Below, one piece after another: positions 20,110-27,769 of a stretch of DNA of 64,000 nt. Position numbers and translations under genes: made by a program. Numbering within the stretch: the stretch's first letter is position 1; each line of letters opens with the position of its first letter. The stretch is from Tautonia marina (GTDB lineage: Bacteria; Planctomycetota; Planctomycetia; Isosphaerales; Isosphaeraceae): contig NZ_WEZF01000017.1 in assembly GCF_009177065.1 (NCBI RefSeq), positions 1-64,000 on the forward strand. The letters are read 5' to 3'. The notes beneath the pieces are model-generated. The model did no database searches. It was not told where the DNA came from and saw only the letters and a program-made list of their open reading frames with translations.

Positions 20110-20134
20110 TGATCGTCGAACTGTTTTGCGATCA
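20110..20134 (+). promoter_or_regulatory. Leader hairpin before the hsp20 ribosome site
   Basis: TGATCG (20110-20115) pairs with CGATCA (20129-20134) around a 13-base loop containing four U residues. The ribosome site GAGGAGGG begins 2 bases after the stem. Small heat shock genes often have thermosensitive leader structures. This stem does not itself cover the ribosome site, so such a role is only a possibility. Confidence 0.3.
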
Positions 20135-20153
20135 TGAGGAGGGAGAGTCGTGC

Positions 20154-20597
20154 ATGAATGGCTTACAGTGGCAAGGCCCCGGCCCGTGGGACCCATTCCG
20201 GGAAATTCGCCGGGAGGTGGGACGGATTCTCGGGAATATCGAGTCGCTTGGGGTTCGGTTCGCGCGACCGTTTCCGGCCATCAATCTGTATGACGCGGGG
20301 GAGCAGTACTACATCACCGCCGAGCTGCCAGGGATCGATCCGCAGGAGATTGACCTGACGATCACCGGCGAGACCTTGACGCTGCGGGGAGAACGACGAC
20401 GACCTGAGGGGGCGTCGGACGAATGTTTCCGACGCCAGGAACGGCCGTTCGGCCGCTTCGGCCGATCGGTCACGCTGCCCGAGCGGGTCGATTCCGCGGC
20501 GGCCTCGGCGCACTTTGCACACGGCGTGCTGACGGTCACCCTTCCCAAGGATGCCGAGGCCCGTCCTCGACAGATCACCGTCGCCACTCCCGGCTGA
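20154..20597 (+). CDS. Hsp20-family small heat shock protein
   Basis: A 147-residue ATP-independent holdase. The alpha-crystallin domain covers about residues 40-145: INLYDAGEQYYITAELPGIDPQEIDLTITGETLTLRGER, then FGRSVTLPERVDSAAASAHFAHGVLTVTLPK with the conserved GVLTVTLPK strand. The C-terminal tail is short (RQITVATPG) and lacks a clear IxI anchor. The ATG at 20154 follows GAGGAGGGAGAG. A second Hsp20 gene starts 56 bases downstream on the same strand, probably as a co-transcribed pair. Confidence 0.93.
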   Translation: MNGLQWQGPGPWDPFREIRREVGRILGNIESLGVRFARPFPAINLYDAGEQYYITAELPGIDPQEIDLTITGETLTLRGERRRPEGASDECFRRQERPFGRFGRSVTLPERVDSAAASAHFAHGVLTVTLPKDAEARPRQITVATPG

Positions 20598-20653
20598 TCG
20601 AGCGGTGGTCTGGCGGTTGTTCCTCGTTCCTGCTCGCTTCCGGAGGCTTGTTC

Positions 20654-21127
20654 ATGTCGACCCCACAGCGCCCGATTCCGGTGCCCATCGGCCGCCCGCA
20701 GGGGGACGCGGCTTCCCCTGAGGCATCGGCCCCTGCGACCGAGTCTTCGGCGGCTCGGCCGACGGCCGCTCCGGCGTTTGTCCAGACCCCGTTGATCGAC
20801 ATTTTCGAGGAGCCGGACGGCCTGGTCCTGCTGGCCGATCTTCCCGGGGCGATCGAGGACTCGGTGGCGATTGAGCTGGAAGACAATCTGCTGACACTCC
20901 GGGCCGAGACCCGGCGGACGGTGCCCGAGTCGGCCTCGGCGTTGCTCGAGGAATTCCCGTTCGGGTGCTACCAGCGAACCTTTATTCTGAGCGATGAAGT
21001 GGATCGCTCGCGCATTTCAGCCGAATTGAAACACGGTGTCTTGCGAATTTCGTTGCCGAAGGCCGAACGTGCCAAGCCGCGTCGGATCGAGATCAAGGGG
21101 CTCGATGGGAATGGCCCAGCTTCTTGA
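20654..21127 (+). CDS. Second Hsp20-family protein
   Basis: A 157-residue protein with a Pro/Ala-rich N-terminal arm of about 45 residues. The alpha-crystallin domain follows (FEEPDGLVLLADLPGAIEDSVAIELEDNLLTLRAE, ISAELKHGVLRISLPKAE). The C-terminal PRRIEIKG contains an IxI-type IEI motif used for oligomer assembly, which the upstream paralogue lacks. The two probably form mixed oligomers (inference). ATG at 20654 is at the start of the conserved reading frame. Confidence 0.92.
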   Translation: MSTPQRPIPVPIGRPQGDAASPEASAPATESSAARPTAAPAFVQTPLIDIFEEPDGLVLLADLPGAIEDSVAIELEDNLLTLRAETRRTVPESASALLEEFPFGCYQRTFILSDEVDRSRISAELKHGVLRISLPKAERAKPRRIEIKGLDGNGPAS

Positions 21128-21279
21128 TTTCGCGTATCTTCCAGGCAACGGCCGGGGTCGCCGGCTTGATCGGCTCGGCCCGCGCGGGCATGATAAGCCC
21201 CTCGTGGCCCCGTCGCATATGGTAGAGTCATGCTAAAGGACTCTCCTCCCGTCCATCGTCCGCCTGGAGCGCGTCCGTC

Positions 21280-21462
21280 ATGGAGACCGAGAAGATCCTC
21301 TGCTTCGCGTCGATGATCGTCGCGGGGCTGGTGGCCCTCCTCTTCGTACTTGATCTGGCCCTCGGCATCTTCGGGCGATTCATCGTCCTGGATATCCTCT
21401 TTATCCTGGGTGCCGCCTTTGTGCTCTGGCAGGGGGTCGAGACGTATCGAGAACTGCGATGA
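21280..21462 (+). CDS. Small two-helix membrane protein (60 aa)
   Basis: METEKILCFASMIVAGLVAL starts a protein with two predicted membrane helices (about residues 6-28 and 32-52) joined by a short FGRF loop and ending in a charged tail. ATG at 21280 with GGAG about 10 bases upstream. Similar small proteins are common in planctomycetes but no function is known to me. It stands alone between the Hsp20 pair and the next exported protein. Confidence 0.7.
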   Translation: METEKILCFASMIVAGLVALLFVLDLALGIFGRFIVLDILFILGAAFVLWQGVETYRELR

Positions 21463-21578
21463 TTCGGAAGGTCCCCGGTCCGCTTTCGCCCTTGCCCTGA
21501 TGAAGATCCGGCTTGAGCGGACGAATCCCCCGTAACGCCCCGCCCTTGAAGGGTTCCCGGCCCGAGGAGATTCGTCCC

Positions 21579-22640
21579 ATGTCGAGCCGCCCACGGCGCT
21601 GGATGCGATGGGTTTTCGCCGGCTTTTTCGTGGTCGTGGTCGCCTTTGCTTCGATCGTGATGGCACTGGTTCGAGGCTCCGGCCCCCCTGCTCCGCCTCC
21701 GATTCCGGACCCGAACGGCTACGACCTGCTCGTCGATGCGGGCCTGATGATCGAAGGCACGCCGCCGAACGAAGGCCAGATTGATGAGGCCGATCCGGAT
21801 GCGTTACGGGTCTGGGTCCTTGCGAATCAGAAGGCGTTGGAACTCGCCGATGAGGGGCTCGAACTGCCGAGCGGTGTCCCGCTGAGCTTCACCCAGGACG
21901 ATGCGGACATGCGGGATCTCGGAGCGCTCCGGATGCTCGCCCGTCTGATGCTGGCCGAGGCGATCGTGGCACAGGAGGAGGGACGCATCGACGCGGCAGC
22001 CGATCGTTGCCTTGCGATCCTCCGACTGTCTCGAAACGGAACGCGGAACGGCCTGTTGATCCACGTGTTGGTTGGCTTCGCGATCGAAGGCACGGGAAGG
22101 GAACGCCTCCAGTTGCTCCGCGACGGACTGGACGAGGACCAATGCCGGGCCATCGCTCGCGCGGTGATGGCCTTCGAGAACCAACGGGCTGACATCGAGG
22201 AGACGATTGCCCTGGAAACGGCCTGGGGCCTTGAGACCGCGCCGCGAGGCTTGAAGCTGGCCCGAACCTTCATTCCCGGAGTTCGAGGCAAACTCGATGG
22301 ACTGCTCATCCCGGCGCTGGAATCGGCCCGGAACGCGTCACTCCGAGCCTCGACGTTAACGCGATTGCTGGCGATTGATCTGGCCATTCGAGCCTACCAG
22401 GTACGACAAAACGCCCCGCCTGACCGGGTCGATCAGCTTGTGCCCGATTTCCTCGACACGGTGCCGACCGATCCCTTCACCGACGGTCCCTTCGTGTACC
22501 GAACCACCGAAGAGGAACCGGGGTTCGTCCTCTACTCAGTCGGTCCAGACGGCAAGGATGACGGCGGGACGCCTCACCAGCCAGGAGTTGACTGGACAAC
22601 GACGCCAGGCGATGTCGTCCTTGCTCCGCCATCACCCTGA
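21579..22640 (+). CDS. Membrane-anchored hypothetical protein (353 aa)
   Basis: One N-terminal membrane helix (residues 11-32) after a basic start, then a mostly helical periplasmic domain. The C-terminus has PTDPFTDGPFVYRTTEE and FVLYSVGPDGKDDGG, a segment shared with planctomycete pseudopilin-related proteins. The family is recurrent in this phylum but has no assigned function. The stop overlaps the convergent cobA-hemD gene by 9 bases. Confidence 0.75.
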   Translation: MSSRPRRWMRWVFAGFFVVVVAFASIVMALVRGSGPPAPPPIPDPNGYDLLVDAGLMIEGTPPNEGQIDEADPDALRVWVLANQKALELADEGLELPSGVPLSFTQDDADMRDLGALRMLARLMLAEAIVAQEEGRIDAAADRCLAILRLSRNGTRNGLLIHVLVGFAIEGTGRERLQLLRDGLDEDQCRAIARAVMAFENQRADIEETIALETAWGLETAPRGLKLARTFIPGVRGKLDGLLIPALESARNASLRASTLTRLLAIDLAIRAYQVRQNAPPDRVDQLVPDFLDTVPTDPFTDGPFVYRTTEEEPGFVLYSVGPDGKDDGGTPHQPGVDWTTTPGDVVLAPPSP

Positions 22641-24206
22641 GTTGGTTTGGCTCCTCTGGGAATAGTCGTGCGGGTTCCGGCCAGTCTCGATGGAGATCAG
22701 GGCCTGAAGCACGCCCGGCCAGGTGTGTTCGGTGGCCTCGGCGGCGATCGGCCATCCGAGGCGGCGGGCGGCCTCGCTGGTAACGGGGCTGATGCTGGCC
22801 AGGCGGATCGATCCGGAGGAGATCCGGCCTCGGGCCGATTCCGAGAGCAAGGCGTGCAGGCGGGCGGTGATGGCCGAGCTGGTCAGGGTGATCCAGTCCA
22901 CCGAGCCGCGCTCCAGGCGATCGAGGACGTCGGCGGGCAGAGTGTCGGCGTCGGCGTTGCGGTAAACCGGGATCTGTTCGACGTGGGCGATCGGAGACAG
23001 CTGTTCCTGGAGGATGGCTCGGCCTCGGTCGGCTCGGGCGAGCAAGACGCGTTTGCCGGACACAAGCGGGGCCAACGCTTCGGCAAGTCCTTCGGAGCGG
23101 AACGATTCAGGGACGAGATCGGCCCGGAGTCGGTAACCGGCCAGGGCCTCTGCGGTGGCGGGGCCGATGGCGGCAAGCTTCAGGTGGCCGAGCGCGCGGA
23201 GGTCGCGGCCTCGGATTTCGAGGCGGTCGAGGAAGTGTCGAACGCCGTTCCCGGAGGTGAAGACAAGCCAGTCGAACGAAGCAAGGCGGTCGATGGCGTC
23301 GTCCATCGGTGCGGGGTCGTCGATGGGAAGAATCTGGACAGTCGGGGCGATCAGGACCTCGGCACCGAGGGCTTCCAGGTCGGTCGCGGAGCGGTCGGAT
23401 TCGCCGATCGGACGGGTCACGACAATCGATCGCCCAAAGAGCGGCAGGCGCTCGAACCAGGCCAGGGGCTCTCGTCGCGCCACCACCTGACCAACGACGA
23501 GCAAGGCGGGAGATCCGATGCCGCGACCGGCCTCGGCGACCAGATCAGCCAGATTGCTGAGCGTCCCGCTCACGGTGCGCTGAGCGGTGGTCGAGCCGTT
23601 GCAGACGATCGCGGCCGGGGTGGCATTCGCCACGCCGAGGCGGATCAGGGTGGCACAGATCGCCGCGTGGTGCCGCAAGCCCATGTAAAAGACGAGCGTG
23701 CCGGGGAACCGCGCCAGGGCGGGCCAGTCGATGCGGTCGCTCGGGTCGCCGGGCTCGTTGTGGCCGGTGATGAAGGCCACGGCTGAGGTGGCGTCTCGGT
23801 GCGTGACGGGAATCCCGGCGTAGGAGGTCGCGCCCACTCCCGCCGTCACCCCCGGAATAACCCGGAAGGGAACGCCGTGGGCGATGAGATGCTCGGCCTC
23901 CTCGGCCCCTCGGCCGAAGACGTAGGGGTCGCCCCCCTTGAGGCGGACGACCGCTTTCCCCTCGCGGGCGAAGCGGACGAGCATGCTGTTGATCTCGTCC
24001 TGAGGAACTGGGCAGCGGCCCCGTTGCTTGCCGGCAAAGACGCGATCGGCCCCGAGCGGAGCGAGGTCGAGTAATCGGGATTGGATCAGGTGATCGTAGA
24101 CGACTACCTCGGCCCGAGCCAGCGCCTCGGCTCCGGCTCGGGTCAAGAGCCCTGGATCTCCAGGACCGGCGCCGACCAGGGTGACAGTCCCGACCTGCGT
24201 GTTCAT
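22632..24206 (-). CDS. cobA-hemD: Uroporphyrinogen-III C-methyltransferase / uroporphyrinogen-III synthase fusion
   Basis: A protein of 524 residues. Residues 1-245 are SUMT (CobA): VTLVGAGPGDPGLLT, VVYDHLI, VRLKGGDPYVFGRG, GVTAGVGATSYAGIPVTHRD. Residues 255-505 are HemD-like: GRSIVVTRP, FDWLVFTSGNGVRHFLDRL, AAIGPATAEAL and the C-terminal SPVTSEAARRLGW. It makes uroporphyrinogen III and methylates it to precorrin-2, feeding sirohaem or cobalamin synthesis. Such fusions are known in several phyla. It probably ends an operon with the small membrane protein and the MFS gene upstream. Confidence 0.92.
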   Translation of the reverse strand: MNTQVGTVTLVGAGPGDPGLLTRAGAEALARAEVVVYDHLIQSRLLDLAPLGADRVFAGKQRGRCPVPQDEINSMLVRFAREGKAVVRLKGGDPYVFGRGAEEAEHLIAHGVPFRVIPGVTAGVGATSYAGIPVTHRDATSAVAFITGHNEPGDPSDRIDWPALARFPGTLVFYMGLRHHAAICATLIRLGVANATPAAIVCNGSTTAQRTVSGTLSNLADLVAEAGRGIGSPALLVVGQVVARREPLAWFERLPLFGRSIVVTRPIGESDRSATDLEALGAEVLIAPTVQILPIDDPAPMDDAIDRLASFDWLVFTSGNGVRHFLDRLEIRGRDLRALGHLKLAAIGPATAEALAGYRLRADLVPESFRSEGLAEALAPLVSGKRVLLARADRGRAILQEQLSPIAHVEQIPVYRNADADTLPADVLDRLERGSVDWITLTSSAITARLHALLSESARGRISSGSIRLASISPVTSEAARRLGWPIAAEATEHTWPGVLQALISIETGRNPHDYSQRSQTNSG

Positions 24207-24244
24207 GGTTCCTCAGCGGGAAATCAAAAAGCGAGGGGAAGCGC

Positions 24245-24478
24245 TCAGCGGTTGACGATGCCGTTGACGATCAAGGCGATCAAGAGGATGAGCAGGACGA
24301 TTGAGAGGACCATCGGGGCGAGCAATCGGAACCAGAAGCGAACCGAAGCCGCGCGGGTCGGGTCGGGCCAGTGGTCCTCGATTCGATCGGCGATCCAGTC
24401 GATTCCGAGCTGAACCAGCAAAACGGCGGGAATGACGAGCACCATTGCGGTCAGAAAGGCTAGCACGGCGAGGTTCAT
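24245..24478 (-). CDS. Small membrane protein (77 aa)
   Basis: Two hydrophobic helices (about residues 3-25 and 52-74) flank a polar, Trp-containing middle (DWIADRIEDHWPDPTRAASV). It starts 21 bases after the MFS transporter gene ends and finishes 38 bases before cobA-hemD. All three genes lie on the minus strand, so it is likely co-transcribed with them. No family recognised. Confidence 0.65.
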   Translation of the reverse strand: MNLAVLAFLTAMVLVIPAVLLVQLGIDWIADRIEDHWPDPTRAASVRFWFRLLAPMVLSIVLLILLIALIVNGIVNR

Positions 24479-24499
24479 CGGGCCGGTCGCTCCGATCGA

Positions 24500-25732
24500 T
24501 CAGGCGACGGCCTCCCCCGGTCGCGCCGGGTCGAGGACCACGGGGGTCGATTCGACGAGGTGCTTCCCCGGCACAGGGAGCCGCAAACAGGCCAGGCCCG
24601 CCAGCATGGAGGAGGCGGCAAAGGTGATGAAGGCCAGTTCCGGTCGGCCCAGATGATTGCTCACGGCCATGATGCCAGCCACGAGGGCTCCGCCGAGGCC
24701 CCAGGTCACGCCCATTGTGATCGAGCTGGCAATCCGAGGCCCTTCGGGCACGAGTTGCTGACCGTAGCTGATGAACACCGGCAGGCCGAGCCCGACAATC
24801 AGGCCAAGCGTTCCGGACGCCGCCACCATCCACGGGCCCGCGACCACCGGGCAGGCCGCCAGCAAGGGAGCGGCCAGGATCGGGAGGAGCCAGAGGACCG
24901 GCCGTTCTCGTTTCCGGTTCACCAGTGCGGCACAGACAAGGCCGCCAAGGCCGATCCCTCCGAAAAAGGCGGCCTGAACCAGACCGATCCGACTGTTCCC
25001 CGCGCCTCGGGATTCGAGCAGGAAGGCCAGGGCGATCGGTGCTCCGGCCGCGGGCATGGTCCGCAGCACGCCGACCCAGGCGAGGGTTCCCAGGCGGCTG
25101 CCACTCGCCTGAATCAATTCGGGAAGCGAAACCCCGCGGCCGTTCTGGCTCGATCCGATGGATGCGGTCGCCGAGCGAAGCCAGGGGGTCAAAATCGCCA
25201 CCAGAGCCAGGCCCCAGGTAATGTTCCAGACGAGGAACGACAGGCCATACCGCTCCGACATCCAGCCGCTTCCGAGCGGACCGAGCGACTGGCCCAGAAA
25301 CCCGCCGGTGGCAAAGAGGGACATGGCCCGACTTCTCGACTCGGGCAAGGCGTGGCCAACAGCGGCCGCGGCTTCCGGGTGGAAGGCCGCCACACCAAGG
25401 CCACCGAGCATCAAGAGGCCGACGAGCACCGGCAATGAGTCGGCCCGACCGACCGCTCCCATGCAGGCGATCCCGACCAAAGGCCCAGCCCAGAGCATCC
25501 AGCCCCCCCGGTAGCGGTCGCCGAAGTAGCCGAAGACGAGCTGACTAGCCGAGGTGGTGAGGCTCCAGAACAGGAAGGCCGCCTGGATCATGGCTGCGCC
25601 ACCGCCGAGCCGCTTTTGCAAGTCGGGCCAGAGCGGGTGGACCGATGCGGCGAAGGCATCGATGATCAGGTGCACCAACGTCAGCACAATCAGGAAGGCC
25701 ACCCCGTTGCTGATCACCCGGCGGCTCGACAC
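24500..25732 (-). CDS. MFS transporter (fosmidomycin-resistance/Fsr-like)
   Basis: A 410-residue membrane protein with about 12 hydrophobic helices. The loop between helices 2 and 3 has GYFGDRYRGGWML, an MFS motif-A variant. Helix 4 contains GGLGVAAFHPEAAAAVG and the following SRSRAMSLFATGGFLGQSLGPL. The HPE segment is typical of Fsr-type drug exporters; substrate unknown. The start is taken as GTG at 25732, with AAGGAG 8 bases upstream. The long in-frame extension to 25984 is Arg/Pro-rich and not membrane-like. Confidence 0.85.
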   Translation of the reverse strand: MSSRRVISNGVAFLIVLTLVHLIIDAFAASVHPLWPDLQKRLGGGAAMIQAAFLFWSLTTSASQLVFGYFGDRYRGGWMLWAGPLVGIACMGAVGRADSLPVLVGLLMLGGLGVAAFHPEAAAAVGHALPESRSRAMSLFATGGFLGQSLGPLGSGWMSERYGLSFLVWNITWGLALVAILTPWLRSATASIGSSQNGRGVSLPELIQASGSRLGTLAWVGVLRTMPAAGAPIALAFLLESRGAGNSRIGLVQAAFFGGIGLGGLVCAALVNRKRERPVLWLLPILAAPLLAACPVVAGPWMVAASGTLGLIVGLGLPVFISYGQQLVPEGPRIASSITMGVTWGLGGALVAGIMAVSNHLGRPELAFITFAASSMLAGLACLRLPVPGKHLVESTPVVLDPARPGEAVA

Positions 25733-26041
25733 GAACACATCTCCTTGGCCCGTTTGGGAGCGATGTCTGGGAACTCGAAACGATTTGCCGGCAAGGTGAG
25801 AATCAGGCCGGTGAACACAAGGCAGGCGCGGAACGAATCGACCCGCCTCCGTGCCAGACACGGACGCGGGCCAATCGGTTCTCATCATATCGGCCGGGCC
25901 TGGAGAAGGACAACCGGAGGAATGTCCGGTTCGGTCGATGACTCCGCGTTGCCTCGGAAGGCGGTTGGCGGAACAATGGGTCATCGTGTCCCCTGGCCGG
26001 GAGGCTCCCGAATCCCAACGTCTGAGACTGATGGAAGACCG
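25733..26041. other. Divergent intergenic region, no gene
   Basis: 309 bases between the MFS gene (minus) and the GT2 gene (plus). It should hold both promoters. Translations of the open frames crossing it are Arg/Ser/Pro-rich and look non-coding. No repeat or RNA gene was recognised. Confidence 0.4.
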
Positions 26042-26905
26042 TTGAGTGATCCTAACCCGTCAACATCCCCTCGGGTGACTGTGGCGATTCCTTGTTATAA
26101 CGAGGAGGCGGCGATCGGTGCCGTGGTCGCCGAGTGGCGTCGGGAGCTGCCCGAGGCCGAGATTGTTGTCTTCGACAATCACTCGACCGATGGGACGGCC
26201 GCCAAGGCCTCCGAGGCCGGAGCGACGGTCATTCCGGTGCCGGACCAAGGCAAGGGGTACGTCGTGCGCCGGATGTTCGCCGAACTGGCCGACCGCGACG
26301 CGATGGTGATGATCGACGGCGACGGCACCTATCCGGCCTCGGCCGTCGGCCCGTTGCTGGCCGCTGTGCGAGAGGGTCGGGCCGACATGGCGGTGGGGAT
26401 TCGCCAGCCGATTGCCGAGCCGGGGGCGATGTCGCCCATCCGGAGCGTCGGCAATGTGTTGATCGGGGTGGGATTCTGGGTCCTCGTCGGCCCGGGGACC
26501 ACGGATTTGCTCTCTGGCTATCGGGTCTTCTCGTCCCGAGCGATGCGAACCATGCGGCTGCGGTCGGAAGGGTTTGAGATTGAGACCGAACTGGCCGGAG
26601 AGGCGGTCGGCCGAGGCTTGCGGGTGGCCGAGGAACCTGTGCCGTATCGCCCTCGGATCGCCGGAACGCACAGCAAGCTGAATGCGTTTCGGGATGGCTT
26701 GCGGATTCTCAGGATGATCCTTCGTTTGAGCTTCCGGCTGCGACCGTGGCGACCGCTGCTCCTCGGCGCGGCGGTCCTGGCCGTCGCGGCGGCGATTGCG
26801 GAACAGGACTGGCTCTGGGTTGCAGCCGTCCTGGCGTTTCTGGCGGCCGTCCTGGCGGCGGCCTTCGTGCTGGCGCGTCGAGAGGCCATCGGGGGTGCCG
26901 AGTGA
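26042..26905 (+). CDS. Family 2 glycosyltransferase (DPM1-like) with C-terminal membrane helices
   Basis: A 287-residue protein. GT-A core: RVTVAIPCYNEEAAIGAVV, VVFDNHSTDGTA, the DGD metal site MVMIDGDGTYP, and the acceptor-loop region TTDLLSGYRVFSSRAM. Two hydrophobic helices follow at about 232-250 and 252-275. Related enzymes make polyprenyl-phosphate sugars or transfer glucose to lipids. It could supply the lipid-linked sugar for an ArnT-like enzyme such as that at 11801 (inference). TTG at 26042 is the preferred start; GTG at 26075 would already cut the first strand. The stop overlaps the next start by GTGA. Confidence 0.88.
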   Translation: MSDPNPSTSPRVTVAIPCYNEEAAIGAVVAEWRRELPEAEIVVFDNHSTDGTAAKASEAGATVIPVPDQGKGYVVRRMFAELADRDAMVMIDGDGTYPASAVGPLLAAVREGRADMAVGIRQPIAEPGAMSPIRSVGNVLIGVGFWVLVGPGTTDLLSGYRVFSSRAMRTMRLRSEGFEIETELAGEAVGRGLRVAEEPVPYRPRIAGTHSKLNAFRDGLRILRMILRLSFRLRPWRPLLLGAAVLAVAAAIAEQDWLWVAAVLAFLAAVLAAAFVLARREAIGGAE

Positions 26906-27720
26906 GTGACGATTCCGAGGCTCCCACCGTTCGAGGACGCCGGGAGCGCAGTGCCCGGTATCCCGGCGCCCCACTCTCCGAGGCGATCGAACTCGCCCGG
27001 TTCGTCGACGATCAGGGGCTCGACGGCACCTCGGCCGAGGCCATCGCGGCGTCGCTCGGGTTTGAGAGCATCAAGACGCGGACCTTCTCGACGCGCCTGA
27101 GCGCGGCCCGTCAGTTCGGCCTTTTGACGCTCGAAGGCTCGGGGTATCGGCTCTCTCCCCTCTCGCGGGCGATCCTTCATCCGGTCGATCCGGCCGACCT
27201 GCCGCGCCTGTATCGTGAGGCCCTGAAGACGCCGCCACTCTATGCTGACTTGCTCGTTCGCCTGGCCGACCGGCGAATGCCCGATCCCGAACGTTTGGCG
27301 AACCTCCTGTATCACAGCTACCAGATCACGGCCTCGGCCAAGCTGGCCGCGGCCGAGTCGTTTGTGGAATCGGCCCGATTCGCCGGAGCCCTGGGAGACG
27401 ACGGCATCCTCAGGCCCGACGGCGCGTTCTCCGCTCGACCGCCGATCGAAGCCGCGGCGCCTCCCGCTCGCTGGGAATCAACGAGTCCCGCGCCGGAGCC
27501 CGAGCCTCGGCGACCGGCTCGAAACGCCCCCCCCGCTCCGGGAGTGCGGATCGATCTGCTGCTCTGGGGAACCGATGCGGGGAAGGTTGTTCGCATTCGG
27601 GCTCCTGAGGCGATGAGCGCCGAGAGCTTTTCGAGAGTCGTCGATGCGCTCCGACTGCACATCCGAATTGACGAGGGACCTCGAACGCCCACGGTCGAAG
27701 CGGTCGAAGAGGAGGATTGA
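26902..27720 (+). CDS. Hypothetical protein with possible winged-helix N-terminus
   Basis: A 272-residue protein beginning at GTG 26902, which overlaps the GT2 stop, so translation is probably coupled. Residues about 20-85 (LSEAIELARFVDDQGLDGTS, FSTRLSAARQFGLLTLEGSGYRLSPL) look like a helix-turn-helix or winged-helix unit as in methyltransferase-associated or regulatory proteins. The middle is helical; a Pro-rich linker (about 190-215) precedes a small C-terminal beta/alpha domain. I do not recognise a named family. Confidence 0.65.
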   Translation: MSDDSEAPTVRGRRERSARYPGAPLSEAIELARFVDDQGLDGTSAEAIAASLGFESIKTRTFSTRLSAARQFGLLTLEGSGYRLSPLSRAILHPVDPADLPRLYREALKTPPLYADLLVRLADRRMPDPERLANLLYHSYQITASAKLAAAESFVESARFAGALGDDGILRPDGAFSARPPIEAAAPPARWESTSPAPEPEPRRPARNAPPAPGVRIDLLLWGTDAGKVVRIRAPEAMSAESFSRVVDALRLHIRIDEGPRTPTVEAVEEED

Positions 27721-27769
27721 GGTTCGGCTGGGAATCCTGCCTCGGTTCGGGCAAGCTCGGTCGTTCCGC

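Larger units (their letters stand above)
19818..20153. other. Intergenic region upstream of hsp20, inverted repeats, no gene
   Basis: Between purD and the first Hsp20 gene (336 bases). It contains CCAGATCG/CGATCTGG (19867-19896), possibly a purD terminator hairpin without a clear T-run, and CGCAACT-N15-AGTTGCG (20008-20036), which could be an operator. A further hairpin lies directly before the hsp20 ribosome site (20110-20134). No CIRCE element was found. Confidence 0.5.
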
